Below are positions 43,388-52,565 of a stretch of 64,000 nt of DNA, piece after piece (position 1 is the stretch's first letter; every line of letters begins with the position of its first letter). The stretch comes from VAXT01 sp963728535. Lineage in GTDB: Bacteria > Actinomycetota > Thermoleophilia > Gaiellales > Gaiellaceae. Both the position numbers and the translations under genes were made by a program. The stretch covers positions 1,922,001-1,986,000 of the forward strand of contig CAVSKK010000001.1 in assembly GCA_963728535.1 (NCBI GenBank), given 5' to 3'. The notes beneath the pieces are model-generated. The model was not told the DNA's origin, ran no database searches, and saw only the letters and a list, made by a program, of their open reading frames with translations.

Positions 43388-44898
43388 TGCCGCAGCCACT
43401 CCCTGCCGTCGCGCCGCATGAGCTCGTCCGCGGTCACCGGGCCCCACGTTCCCGCCGGATAGTTGGGGAAGGCGGGACGGTCCCGGGCCCAGGCGGCGAC
43501 GATCGCATCCACGAGCGCCCATTGCTCCTCGACCTCGTCCGAACGCGTGAAGAGCGTCTGGTCGCCGAGCATGGCGTCCAGGATCAGCCGCTCGTAGGCC
43601 TCGGGCAAGTCTGTGCGGAAGGTTCCGCCGTACATGAAGTCCATGTGCACCGTCCGGATGCGCATGCCCTGCCCCGGCACCTTCGCGCCGATTGCGAGTG
43701 AGACTCCCTCGTCCGGCTGGACGTGCACGAGCAGGAGGTTCGGGCGCAGCTCCTCGGTCGCCGCGTCCTCGAAGGGCGGATGCGGGGCCCGCTGGAACTG
43801 AATTGCGATCTGCGTCTCCCGCCGCGCCAGGCGCTTGCCCGTGCGCACGTAGAAAGGCGTGTCCGCCCAGCGCCAGTTGTCCACGAAGAGCTTGGCGGCG
43901 ACGTACGTCTCGGTCATCGAGTCCGGCGCGACGGCTTCCTCCTGGCGGTAGCCCGTCGCCTCTTTGCCGTCGACGTAGCCCTGCCCGTACTGGCCGCGCA
44001 CGACGTGCTTGGGGCCGGGCGTGTGAATCGCCTTCAGCACCTTCACCTTCTCGTTTCGCACCGAGTCCGCGGTGAAGTCGATCGGCGGCTCCATTGCGGT
44101 CAGCGCGACGAGCTGGAGCATGTGGTTCTGGAAGATGTCGCGAATCGCTCCGGCGTTCTCGTAGAACCCGGCGCGCCCCTCGATGCCCAGCGACTCGGCA
44201 ACCGTGATCTGGACGTGATCGATGAACTGGCGGTTCCAGATCGGCTCGAAGATCCCGTTCGCAAAGCGAAGGGCGAGCATGTTCTGAACCGTCTCCTTGC
44301 CGAGGTAGTGGTCGATCCGGAAGACCTCTTGCTCGGTGAAGTGACTGCTGATGAGCTTCGTGAGCTCGTTCGCAGAGGCGGTATCGCGTCCGAACGGCTT
44401 CTCGATGATGAGCCGGACCCAGCCCTCGGTCTTCCGCCGCTTGCCGAGCTCCTCGACGATCGTCGGCATCGCCGGAGGCGGGACGGCGAGGTAGTAGACG
44501 CGGTTTCCGCGCGTGCCGCGCTCCTCGTCGAGTGAGTTCAGGGTCTCCGCGAGCTTGTCCTCGCCGCCGGAGTCGGCGAAGTCCATCGAGAGGTAGTGCG
44601 TCCCCTCCGCCAGCCGGTCCCAGACCTCTTGCTTGAAATCGTCGCGGCCAAACTCGCGCACGGCGCTCTCCATCCGGCCGCGAAACTCGTCGTCCGACCA
44701 GTCGGAGCGCGACGTGCCGACGATCGCGAAGCGCGCGGGCAGCAGGCGCCTGTACGCGAGCGCATACAGGGCGGGGAAGATCTTGCGGTGACAGAGATCG
44801 CCGGAGGCGCCGAAGATGACCATCGCGCACGGCTCCGGCGTGCGCCGCGGGCCGAGCCCTTCGAGGAGCGGGTTCTCGGCGAGCTCTGTCTCGGTCAT
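43384..44898 (-). CDS. zwf: Glucose-6-phosphate 1-dehydrogenase
   Basis: This 504-residue enzyme oxidises glucose-6-phosphate to 6-phosphogluconolactone with NADP+. It has GASGDLCHRKIFPALYAL (dinucleotide site), IIEKPFGRD, and RIDHYLGKETVQNML, the classic active site motif. It overlaps gnd by 4 bp (ATGA) and opcA by 4 bp. Length is normal. Confidence 0.98.
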   Translation of the reverse strand: MTETELAENPLLEGLGPRRTPEPCAMVIFGASGDLCHRKIFPALYALAYRRLLPARFAIVGTSRSDWSDDEFRGRMESAVREFGRDDFKQEVWDRLAEGTHYLSMDFADSGGEDKLAETLNSLDEERGTRGNRVYYLAVPPPAMPTIVEELGKRRKTEGWVRLIIEKPFGRDTASANELTKLISSHFTEQEVFRIDHYLGKETVQNMLALRFANGIFEPIWNRQFIDHVQITVAESLGIEGRAGFYENAGAIRDIFQNHMLQLVALTAMEPPIDFTADSVRNEKVKVLKAIHTPGPKHVVRGQYGQGYVDGKEATGYRQEEAVAPDSMTETYVAAKLFVDNWRWADTPFYVRTGKRLARRETQIAIQFQRAPHPPFEDAATEELRPNLLLVHVQPDEGVSLAIGAKVPGQGMRIRTVHMDFMYGGTFRTDLPEAYERLILDAMLGDQTLFTRSDEVEEQWALVDAIVAAWARDRPAFPNYPAGTWGPVTADELMRRDGREWLRH

Positions 44899-45764
44899 CT
44901 CGTCTTCACCGCATGTCCGCCGAATTCGGCACGTAGGGCGGCGCTGACTTTCGCCGCGAACGACTCCTCCTGCCGCGAGGCGAAGCGCATGAACAGCGCC
45001 ATCGTCATGGCCGGTGCGGGCACGTCCTCCTTGATCGCCGCATCGACCGTCCAGCGTCCTTCGCCGGAGTCTGCGACGTAGCCGGCGATGTCATCGAGCC
45101 CGCGTCCGTGCTGGTCGAACGCGTCGTGCAGGAGCTCGAGGAGCCAGGAGCGGACGACCGATCCGTAGCGCCAGATGCCGGAGATCTGCTCGAAGTCGAG
45201 GTCGTACTCGGAGGCGTGCATGATCTCGAACCCCTCGCCGTAGGACTGCATGAGGCCGTACTCGATCCCGTTGTGCACCATCTTCACGAAGTGGCCGGCG
45301 CCGGACGGGCCGACATGGGCCCAGCCGTCCGCGGGAGCGAGCGAGCTGAGGACCGGCTCGAGCCGCTTGACGGGCTCGTCGGGGCCACCGGCCATGAGAC
45401 AGAAGCCCTCCGTCAGCCCCCAGATACCGCCCGACACGCCGACGTCGACGAAGTCGATTCCGTGTTCGGACGCCTCCGCGCTTCGCCGCTTCGAGTCATG
45501 GAAGTTCGAATTCCCGCCGTCGACGATCGTGTCCCCGGGCTCGAGGATCCCGAGCAGCTCGTGGACGACAGCCTCCGTCGGATCGCCCGACGGGATCATC
45601 AGCCAGACTGCGCGCGGCGACTCGAGCTGTGTGGCGAGCTCTTCGAGCGACGAGGCGGTCGACTCCACCTTCGGGTCGTAGGTCACGACCTCGTGGCCGT
45701 CGCGCCGAAGCCGTTCCGTCATCCCGGAGCCCATGCGCCCGAGGCCGACCATGCCGAGCTTCAT
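44895..45764 (-). CDS. gnd: 6-phosphogluconate dehydrogenase (short type)
   Basis: This 289-residue enzyme is the short Gnd/GntZ class that decarboxylates 6-phosphogluconate to ribulose-5-phosphate. It has MVGLGRMGSGMTERL (NAD(P) site), DGGNSNFHDSKRR, VDVGVSGGIWGLTEG, and GAGHFVKMVHNGIEYG with the catalytic Lys. ATG 45764 overlaps the pgi stop (ATGA). The short form commonly prefers NAD+, which is inference here. Confidence 0.95.
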   Translation of the reverse strand: MKLGMVGLGRMGSGMTERLRRDGHEVVTYDPKVESTASSLEELATQLESPRAVWLMIPSGDPTEAVVHELLGILEPGDTIVDGGNSNFHDSKRRSAEASEHGIDFVDVGVSGGIWGLTEGFCLMAGGPDEPVKRLEPVLSSLAPADGWAHVGPSGAGHFVKMVHNGIEYGLMQSYGEGFEIMHASEYDLDFEQISGIWRYGSVVRSWLLELLHDAFDQHGRGLDDIAGYVADSGEGRWTVDAAIKEDVPAPAMTMALFMRFASRQEESFAAKVSAALRAEFGGHAVKTR

Positions 45765-47119
45765 TTCAGGTCGTCCAGGTGCACGCGGCAGAATTGCCGG
45801 CCGCGCTCCTTGAGGGCCTCGAGGTCGCCTGCTGCTTGCGCCGCGATCAGCTGCCGGAAGCCGAAATCGCGCTCGGGAATCTCCAGCTCCTCGCCGAAGT
45901 CGTCGACGACCTGGACGGCGAGGATCGTATTCGGCCCACCCTTGTGCAGCTGGCCCGTCGAATGCAGGTAGCGGGGGCCGAGGCCCTTCGTGACGACGCA
46001 CCCCGTCTCGCGCGCCCTGAGGACGAGCCCGTCGAGCTCACCCTCTCGCGCGGGGTCGATGAAAGCCTGGATTGCGATGTACTGCGGAGGCTCCGCGTTG
46101 GCGAGCAACTCGTCGAGTGACCCTTCCGGACCTGTCTCGGGACCTGGTCCCTGGGCCTCGCTGGACGAGAGAATGGCGCTCGTCCGATCCTTCGCGGCTT
46201 GCACGTCCGGCTGGTCGAAGGGGTTGATGCCCAGGATCGACCCCGCGACTGCGGTCGCGAACTCCCAGCGGAAGAACTCGGCGCCGAGGTCGTACGGATC
46301 GACGAGCCGCACCGGCCCGTGCTGGCGGTCGGCCCCTGTCTGAGCATCTTCGCCGGGCGCGGGCACGAGCCCTTTCCCTTCCTTCCCGGTGGACTCCGCG
46401 ATCAGCTGCTCGGCCCAGAGCCCGAACCCATCGGGCGTCTCGTCGATGCAGATCTTGTCCCGGCCCTCGCTCCAGCCCTCGCCGAGCTGAAGGCCGAAGG
46501 CGAAGCCCGGGTTCTCCTCGCCGAGCCGGCACCACCCGGACATTGCCTCCGCGCGCTCCAGCAGCATCTTGACGTCGAGGTCGAGCAGCGCAGCCGGCAC
46601 CATCCCGAACGGCGAGAGCACGGAGTAGCGTCCGCCGATCGTCGGCTCACCGCTGACGACGAAGGCGAAGTCGCGCTCGCGTGCGAACTGCTCGAGCTCG
46701 GTGCCGGGATCGGTGATCGCCCCGAACGTGCCCTGGCCGCGCTCGAGGAAGTAGTCCAGCTGCGAGCGCGTCTCGAGCGTCGTTCCCGATTTTGAGGCAC
46801 CGACGAAGAGCGTCCGGTCCAGGTCAACCTCCTGCTCGAGCCGCCGGATCGCAGTCGGGTGGGTCGTGTCGAGCACGTGCAGACGGGTGATCCCGAACGT
46901 GCGGCGAATGACCTCGGGGCCGAGGCTCGAGCCGCCCATGCCGAGAAGGACGACATCGTCGAAGTCACGATCGAGCCCCTCGAGCTCCTCGAGGCGCTCG
47001 AGCATGCGCCCGGGCTCGTCGAGCCAGCCAAGCCAGTGCGCCTCGTCGCGTCCGGTCCAGACGGTCGGGTCGCGGGCCCAGATTCGGTCGACCAGCTCGA
47101 CGGCTTCCAGCGAGCTCAT
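45761..47119 (-). CDS. pgi: Glucose-6-phosphate isomerase
   Basis: This 452-residue isomerase interconverts glucose-6-P and fructose-6-P. Key blocks are LLGMGGSSLGPEVI, VGASKSGTTLET, GGRYSVLSPFG (PGI signature) and ATAVAGSILGINPFDQPD. Shorter than the 550-residue E. coli enzyme, it belongs to the compact lineage that in some relatives is fused to transaldolase; here tal is separate in the same operon. ATG 47119 overlaps the hydrolase stop (ATGA). Confidence 0.95.
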   Translation of the reverse strand: MSSLEAVELVDRIWARDPTVWTGRDEAHWLGWLDEPGRMLERLEELEGLDRDFDDVVLLGMGGSSLGPEVIRRTFGITRLHVLDTTHPTAIRRLEQEVDLDRTLFVGASKSGTTLETRSQLDYFLERGQGTFGAITDPGTELEQFARERDFAFVVSGEPTIGGRYSVLSPFGMVPAALLDLDVKMLLERAEAMSGWCRLGEENPGFAFGLQLGEGWSEGRDKICIDETPDGFGLWAEQLIAESTGKEGKGLVPAPGEDAQTGADRQHGPVRLVDPYDLGAEFFRWEFATAVAGSILGINPFDQPDVQAAKDRTSAILSSSEAQGPGPETGPEGSLDELLANAEPPQYIAIQAFIDPAREGELDGLVLRARETGCVVTKGLGPRYLHSTGQLHKGGPNTILAVQVVDDFGEELEIPERDFGFRQLIAAQAAGDLEALKERGRQFCRVHLDDLK

Positions 47120-47922
47120 GGCTGCTGAACCTCCGCGAGGAAGCCCAGCACGAGCTCGTCGAACTGTTGCGGGCGCTCCATGCTCGGAACGTGTGCCGTG
47201 GCCTCGATCGTCGCGCGGCGCGTGTCCGGGATTCCGGCCTCGAGCTTGTCGGCGATCTCGTGCATCTCCGGCCGGTCGAACTCGCCGACGACGATCAACG
47301 TCGGCACTGCGATCTCGCCGAGCCTCTCCGCATGGTCAGGCGCGAGCACCTCGAAAGTCGGCTCGCCGTCTACCGACTGGTCGAGCTCGAACGCCCGACG
47401 CTGCATCTCGCCGACCCGGCGGCGGACGTCCGGGTCCACATCGGCCGGAGAACGATCGGGACCGTCGACCCACATGCGCAGATTCGTCTCAACCGCCGCG
47501 TCCAGGTCTCCACGCTCGAAGGCCTCCTCCTCTTCGGCCCAGCCGGCCTGGGTCGCCTCGGAGAACTCGTGGCCGCGCAATCCGGATCCCACGAGCACGA
47601 GCGCCGAGACGAGCTCCGGACGGGCGACAATGAGCTCGAGAGCAACCCCGCCGCCCATCGACACGCCGACGAGAGGGGTGGGCGCGAGCTCCAGGCTCTC
47701 GATCAGCTCGACCAGGTCGCGGGCGTGCGAGAACGAGCCGCTGGCCGGCGGGGACTCGCCGAAGCCGCGCATGTCGTAGCGAACCGTCCGATGCACCGGC
47801 GGAAAGCTCGTCCATTGCGGCTCCCACATCCTGCTATCCGCGATGCCTGCGTGGACGAGGACGACCGGGGGCCCTTCGCCCGCGACCTCGTAGTGCAGCT
47901 CGACCTGCGCCGTCTCGGTCAC
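47116..47922 (-). CDS. Alpha/beta hydrolase inside the pentose phosphate operon
   Basis: This 268-residue alpha/beta-hydrolase fold protein has the nucleophile elbow GVSMGGG, an acid in VVGEFDRPEMHE and His in TAHVPSMERPQ. It resembles 3-oxoadipate enol-lactonase/esterase enzymes. It overlaps tal (GTGA) and pgi (ATGA), so it is translated with sugar-phosphate genes. Its place is where actinobacteria usually carry pgl, which is absent, so a lactonase role is a testable inference. A general esterase is equally possible. Confidence 0.85.
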   Translation of the reverse strand: MTETAQVELHYEVAGEGPPVVLVHAGIADSRMWEPQWTSFPPVHRTVRYDMRGFGESPPASGSFSHARDLVELIESLELAPTPLVGVSMGGGVALELIVARPELVSALVLVGSGLRGHEFSEATQAGWAEEEEAFERGDLDAAVETNLRMWVDGPDRSPADVDPDVRRRVGEMQRRAFELDQSVDGEPTFEVLAPDHAERLGEIAVPTLIVVGEFDRPEMHEIADKLEAGIPDTRRATIEATAHVPSMERPQQFDELVLGFLAEVQQP

Positions 47923-49022
47923 GCCGGCGCTAGCTGCCCGCGCTTGGCCTCGATGCCCTGGAGCAGCTCCGTGAACGAGTCGATGAACTTCTGGACGCCC
48001 TCGCGCTCGAGCGTCTCGGAGACGTCGTCGTAGTCCACGCCCGCCTCGGCGAGCTGCTCGAACAAGCGGTGCGCCTCGTCCAGGTTTGCTTCGAGCGTGA
48101 GCGCAACCTCACCGTGTTCCTGGAACGCGTCGACCGTCTCTTTCGGCATCGTGTCCACGGTCTCGGGCCCGATCAGCTCCTCGACGTACATCACGTCTCG
48201 GTACTCCGGGTTCTTCGTCGAGGTCGAGGCCCACAGGCAGCGCTGCGTGCTCGCACCCTTCGCGGCAAGAGCGTCCCAGCGCACGCCCGAGAAGGTCTCC
48301 TTGTAGTTCTGGTAGGCGAGCTTTGCGTTCGCAATCGCCAGCTTGCCCTTCAGCTCGGGATGCCCGACCTCGTCGAGGCGCCGATCGGCCTCGGTGTCGA
48401 CGCGCGAGACGAAGAAGCTCGCGACCGATGCGACGGTCGACGGATCGCCTCCGGCCTCGATGAGCCGTTCGAGCCCCCTGATGTAGGCCTCGGCGACCTC
48501 CTGGTGGCGCTGCAGAGAGAAGATCAGCGTCACGTTGATGTTGCGGCCCCGCGAGATCATCTCTTCGATCGCGGGCAGGCCCGGCTGCGTGGCCGGGATC
48601 TTCACGTGGAGATTCGGACGATCGATCCAGTCGTGGAAGCGGATCGCCTCTTCAATCGTCGCCCCGGTCTCGTACCCGAAGTTCGGATCGACCTCCAGCG
48701 AGACGTACCCGTCCGTCCCATCGGTCTCGTCCCAGACCGGGCGGAAGAGGTCGCACGCGTCCTTGATGTCCTCCGCGGCGAGTTGAAGGAACACCTCCTT
48801 CGTGTCGTCGTGCTCCTTGACGACCTCACGCAGCTGATCGTCGTACCACTCCCCTTCCGCCATCGCCTTCTGGAAGATGGTCGGGTTCGACGTCACGCCG
48901 ACGACGGCGTCCTCGCTCATCATCCGGGCGAGCTCGCCGTCCTTGAGCCATCCGCGCGAGAGCGAGTCGATCCAGACGGACTGACCCAGCTCCGAGAGCT
49001 GATGGAGTCTTGACTTAGGCAT
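47919..49022 (-). CDS. tal: Transaldolase
   Basis: This 367-residue transaldolase moves dihydroxyacetone units in the non-oxidative pentose phosphate pathway. It has GVTSNPTIFQKAM, the Schiff-base Lys in NLHVKIPAT, NINVTLIFSLQRH and ASTSTKNPEY. ATG 49022 is chosen because it begins the conserved block; it lies inside the end of rpiB (8 bp overlap). Long (type 2) class typical of actinobacteria. Confidence 0.97.
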   Translation of the reverse strand: MPKSRLHQLSELGQSVWIDSLSRGWLKDGELARMMSEDAVVGVTSNPTIFQKAMAEGEWYDDQLREVVKEHDDTKEVFLQLAAEDIKDACDLFRPVWDETDGTDGYVSLEVDPNFGYETGATIEEAIRFHDWIDRPNLHVKIPATQPGLPAIEEMISRGRNINVTLIFSLQRHQEVAEAYIRGLERLIEAGGDPSTVASVASFFVSRVDTEADRRLDEVGHPELKGKLAIANAKLAYQNYKETFSGVRWDALAAKGASTQRCLWASTSTKNPEYRDVMYVEELIGPETVDTMPKETVDAFQEHGEVALTLEANLDEAHRLFEQLAEAGVDYDDVSETLEREGVQKFIDSFTELLQGIEAKRGQLAPA

Positions 49023-49467
49023 GTTCCTTCTCCATTTCCTCGATCTTCTCAAGCCTGCGGACGTAGCGTTCGCCGCCGTCGAACACAGCGCCAAGGAAGG
49101 CACGGACAAGCTCTCCGGCCACCTCGGCGCCGACCACCTCGGAGCCGATGCACAGCACATTCATGTCGTCGTGCTCAACGCCCTGGTGGGCGGAATACGT
49201 GTCGTGGCAGGTCGCGGCGCGGATCCCGTCGAGCTTGCAGGCGGCGATCGACGCGCCGGCACCGGAGCCGCAGACCAGGACACCACGTTCGGCTGCACCC
49301 GTCCGGATCGCCTCGCCGACCTCCCGCGCCTTGTCGGGGTAGTCGATCCTCGGCTCAGGTGCGTCCGTGCCGAGGTCGATCGGCTCGTGGCCTGCGCGGA
49401 CGATCTCCTCGAGCACGCGCTCCCGAAGCTTGAAGCCGCGATGGTCGAATGCCGCAGCGATCTTCAC
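49015..49467 (-). CDS. rpiB: Ribose-5-phosphate isomerase B
   Basis: This 150-residue isomerase interconverts ribose-5-P and ribulose-5-P. Active-site features are AAAFDHRGFKLRE, the Cys base in VLVCGSGAGASIAA, and HDTYSAHQGVEHDD. It is the first gene of the leftward sugar-phosphate operon, divergent from tkt with 76 bp between the starts, which must hold both promoters. Confidence 0.97.
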   Translation of the reverse strand: MKIAAAFDHRGFKLRERVLEEIVRAGHEPIDLGTDAPEPRIDYPDKAREVGEAIRTGAAERGVLVCGSGAGASIAACKLDGIRAATCHDTYSAHQGVEHDDMNVLCIGSEVVGAEVAGELVRAFLGAVFDGGERYVRRLEKIEEMEKEHA

Positions 49468-49543
49468 AGGCCGAAATGTCCGAAAACCGTCTTGGCCTGC
49501 GCGATATCGACTTTCGCCTCCACAACCCGTTAGGTTAACCGTG

Positions 49544-51394
49544 ATGGGCGACTCAGATTCCTGGCGCGAGCTAGGCCAGCAGCTGCGCGTGGACTCGGTG
49601 CGGGCCGCTGCAGCAGCGAATTCGGGCCACCCGACCTCGTCGATGTCTGCGGCGGATCTGATGGCGGTGCTGTTTGCAAAGCACTACCACTATGACTTCG
49701 CGAAGCCCGAGGACCCGCGAAACGACCATCTGGTGTTCTCGAAGGGCCATGCGTCGCCGTTGTTCTATGCGCTGTACAAGGCGGCGGGAGCGATCACGGA
49801 TGAGGAGCTCCTCAGCTTTCGAAAGTTCGGCAGCAAGCTCGAAGGGCATCCGGTTCCGGTCTTCCCGTGGGTCGATGTCGCGACCGGGTCGCTCGGGCAG
49901 GGCCTTCCCTTCTCCGTCGGGATCGCGCTCGCCGGCCAACGCCTCGACCGGCTCCCGTACCGGGTCTGGGTGCTGTGTGGCGACAGCGAGATGGCGGAGG
50001 GCTCGATGTGGGAGGCCTTCGAGCACGGCACGCACGAGAAGCTCGACAACCTGACGGCGATCATCGACGTCAACCGGCTCGGCCAGCGCGGCGAGACGAT
50101 GCACGGCTGGGACCTCGACTCCTACGCGAAGCGCGCCGAGGCCTTCGGCTGGCACGCGATCGAGATCGACGGGCACGACGTGGAGGCAATCGATGCGGCG
50201 TACACGGAGGCGATCGCGACAACGGGCCGACCGACCGTGATCGTCGCCAAGACGGTCAAGGGCAAGGGAGTGGCGGCGGTCGAGGACAAGGAGGGCTGGC
50301 ACGGAAAGCCTCTCGACGATCCCGACGCGGCGATCGAAGAGCTCGGCGGGATCCGGAACATCCTCGTCGACGTGGCGAAGCCGGAATTCGAGGACGAGCC
50401 GCATGTGTTCGAGACCGGCCCGCTCGAGCTGCCGACGTATGCGCTGGGCGAGGAGGTCGCGACCCGGAAGGCGTACGGGGACGCGCTCAAGGCGCTCGGG
50501 GACGGGCGCGGCGACGTCGTGGCGCTCGACGGCGAGGTCTCGAACTCGACGTTCGCGGAGATCTTCGCCAAGGCCCACCCGGAGCGCTACTTCGAGATGT
50601 TCATCGCCGAGCAGCAACTGGTCGCCGCAGCGGTTGGGCTCCAGGTGCGCAACTGGAAGCCGTTCGCTTCGACCTTCGCCGCCTTCTTCTCGCGTGCGTA
50701 CGACTTCGTGCGCATGGCGGCGATCAGCCGCGCCGAGATCAAGCTCTCCGGCTCGCACGCAGGCGTTTCGATCGGCGAGGACGGCCCGTCACAGATGGCG
50801 CTCGAGGATCTGGCGGCCTTCCGGGCCGTCCACGGCTCAACCGTCCTCTACCCCTCGGACGCGACCCAGACGGCCAAGCTCGTCGCGGCCATGGCCGACC
50901 TGGCCGGGATCTCGTACATGCGGACGACGCGCGCGGCCACAGCGGTCATCTACGGGCCAGACGAAGAGTTCCCGGTCGGCGGGTGCAAGGTCGTCCGCTC
51001 CTCGGACAATGACGAGGTGACGATCGTCGGCGCGGGCATCACCCTGCACGAGGCGCTGAAGGCCGCGGACACACTCTCGGAAGAAGGGGTTCACGCACGC
51101 GTGATCGACCTCTACTCGGTGAAGCCGATCGACGTGGAGACGCTGCGCGCTGCGGCCGAGGCGACCGGGGGCCGGTTCGTGACGGCCGAGGACCACTGGC
51201 CCGAAGGCGGCATCGGCGAAGCAGTGCTCTCGGCGTTCGCCGACGCGGACGAACGGCCGCGGATGATCCACCTCGCCGTCCGCGAGATGCCGACCTCGGG
51301 CAAGCCCGAGGAGCTCCTCGCAGCGGCCGGAATCGACGCAGAGCACATCGCCGCCGCCGCCAAGAAGCTCGTCGGCGACACCGTACGCGCCTGA
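49544..51394 (+). CDS. tkt: Transketolase
   Basis: This 616-residue TPP enzyme transfers two-carbon units in the pentose phosphate pathway. TPP/Mg site: CGDSEMAEGSMWEAFEHG, then IIDVNRLGQ. The pyrimidine domain has EQQLVAAAVGLQVRNWKPF. It is shorter than E. coli TktA (about 660), like eukaryotic transketolases. ATG 49544 (or GTG 49541) follows a weak TTAGGTT. It is divergent from the rpiB operon and completes the pathway. Confidence 0.96.
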   Translation: MGDSDSWRELGQQLRVDSVRAAAAANSGHPTSSMSAADLMAVLFAKHYHYDFAKPEDPRNDHLVFSKGHASPLFYALYKAAGAITDEELLSFRKFGSKLEGHPVPVFPWVDVATGSLGQGLPFSVGIALAGQRLDRLPYRVWVLCGDSEMAEGSMWEAFEHGTHEKLDNLTAIIDVNRLGQRGETMHGWDLDSYAKRAEAFGWHAIEIDGHDVEAIDAAYTEAIATTGRPTVIVAKTVKGKGVAAVEDKEGWHGKPLDDPDAAIEELGGIRNILVDVAKPEFEDEPHVFETGPLELPTYALGEEVATRKAYGDALKALGDGRGDVVALDGEVSNSTFAEIFAKAHPERYFEMFIAEQQLVAAAVGLQVRNWKPFASTFAAFFSRAYDFVRMAAISRAEIKLSGSHAGVSIGEDGPSQMALEDLAAFRAVHGSTVLYPSDATQTAKLVAAMADLAGISYMRTTRAATAVIYGPDEEFPVGGCKVVRSSDNDEVTIVGAGITLHEALKAADTLSEEGVHARVIDLYSVKPIDVETLRAAAEATGGRFVTAEDHWPEGGIGEAVLSAFADADERPRMIHLAVREMPTSGKPEELLAAAGIDAEHIAAAAKKLVGDTVRA

Positions 51395-51402
51395 GCTAAT
51401 CA

Positions 51403-51423
51403 TTTCGGCCTTTTTGGCCGAAA
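51403..51423. terminator. Hairpin after tkt
   Basis: Arms TTTCGGCC and GGCCGAAA form a perfect 8-bp stem with a TTTTT loop directly after the tkt stop. There is no T-tract after the right arm on the plus strand, so termination efficiency is uncertain. Confidence 0.5.
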
Positions 51424-51460
51424 ACCAAGGGATGTCAACAGTTAAAGGCCGGACCGGCTG

Positions 51461-52150
51461 ATGGACAAACAGCTCGCCGTCGCCCAGGCCATGAAATACG
51501 CGCAGGAACTGCGCCAGCTACACGCTTCCGAGCGTGCGCAGCGCCGTATGGTCGAGGAGGCGCTCGAGCGCCTCGAGACGTCGTACGCCACCACCGTCCG
51601 GGCACTGGCCGCCGCGCTCGAATTGCGTGACGACGAGAGTGGTGGACACGCGCAACGCGTGACCACGCTTGCTTTGGAGCTGACCCGCCGCGTCGATCCC
51701 GAGCTCGCCGCCGAGCCCCAACTCGAATACGGGTTCCTGCTCCATGACATCGGCAAGATCGGAATCCCTGACGGGATCCTCCGGAAGCCGGGCCCCCTCG
51801 ATCCACACGAGCTCGAACAGATGCGCTTTCATTCGGTTCTCGGCGAGCGCGTCCTGGAGCAGATCCCCTATCTCTCCGGCCTCGCACTCGATGTCGTCGC
51901 CTGCCACCATGAGCGCTGGGACGGCGGCGGGTATCCAGCCGGCCTGCGAGGGACTCAGATTCCGACCGCGGCGAGGATCTTCGCGCTCGCCGATTCCTTC
52001 GACGCCATGACCAACGATCGTCCCTATCGCAAGGCAATGACTCTGGAGGCCGCGATCGCCGAGATCCTCGATTCCTCGGGCACCCAGTTCGAGCCGGCGC
52101 TCGCAGAAGTCTTCGTCGAGCTCCTGCGCGAAGGCCGCATGGCCGCGTAA
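51461..52150 (+). CDS. HD-GYP domain cyclic-di-GMP phosphodiesterase
   Basis: This 229-residue protein has a short coiled-coil start (residues 1-45) and an HD-GYP domain with FLLHDIGKIGIPDG and HHERWDGGGYPAGL. The GYP is GGGYP, with the extra HHE/D metal ligands, so it should hydrolyse c-di-GMP. It has no receiver or membrane anchor. It opens a rightward signalling cluster. Confidence 0.9.
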   Translation: MDKQLAVAQAMKYAQELRQLHASERAQRRMVEEALERLETSYATTVRALAAALELRDDESGGHAQRVTTLALELTRRVDPELAAEPQLEYGFLLHDIGKIGIPDGILRKPGPLDPHELEQMRFHSVLGERVLEQIPYLSGLALDVVACHHERWDGGGYPAGLRGTQIPTAARIFALADSFDAMTNDRPYRKAMTLEAAIAEILDSSGTQFEPALAEVFVELLREGRMAA

Positions 52151-52283
52151 CTCTCGGCACTCGTGCTAGCGGGGTAGTCTTTCTGCGCGCTGACTAGAGA
52201 AAGCAGCGGCCGTCATCCCTGGGAGCGCAAGCATTGCCTGAAGCGGAAGATGAGGTAATCGAAGCCCACAGGCGCGGGTTGCT

Positions 52284-52565
52284 GTGAGCTCCCCGCAGCC
52301 TGGTGCGCAGCTTTCCAGCCTCGCGCACGAGTTCAAGACACCACTGGCGGTCATCGTCGGCTTCGCGGAGCTTCTCGGCGCCCGCGACGACGAGCGAACG
52401 CGTCTCGAGGCGGCGAAGCGCATCACGGAGGCATCTGAGCGCCTGAGGGATGTTCTTGACGACCTGCTCAGCGGAGTTGCGGCCGACAAGGGCGATCTCG
52501 GCGCTCGCCTGGTCGACGCTCTCGCTGCCGGGCGCCGGTCACGTAACCAGGGTCAAACGGGATGA
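52284..52565 (+). CDS. Orphan HisKA (DHp) mini-protein
   Basis: This 93-residue protein from GTG 52284 is just a histidine-kinase dimerisation/phosphotransfer helix hairpin. Phospho-acceptor H15 is in SLAHEFKTPLAVI, and DVLDDLLSGVA ends the second helix. There is no ATP-binding domain. It overlaps the downstream receiver gene (ATGA). It may act as a phosphotransfer bridge or docking adapter, or be a decayed kinase. Confidence 0.7.
   Translation: MSSPQPGAQLSSLAHEFKTPLAVIVGFAELLGARDDERTRLEAAKRITEASERLRDVLDDLLSGVAADKGDLGARLVDALAAGRRSRNQGQTG

Noticed and set aside
42503..44830. A 775-residue open frame over zwf and opcA
   Set aside because: Only the part after TTG 43387 matches OpcA; the rest is a shadow of zwf in another frame.
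52151..52283. Possible cyclic-di-GMP riboswitch before the HisKA mini-gene
   Set aside because: A GGGAGCGCAAGC stretch recalls the motif, but the conserved tetraloop, receptor and P1 stem could not be found.
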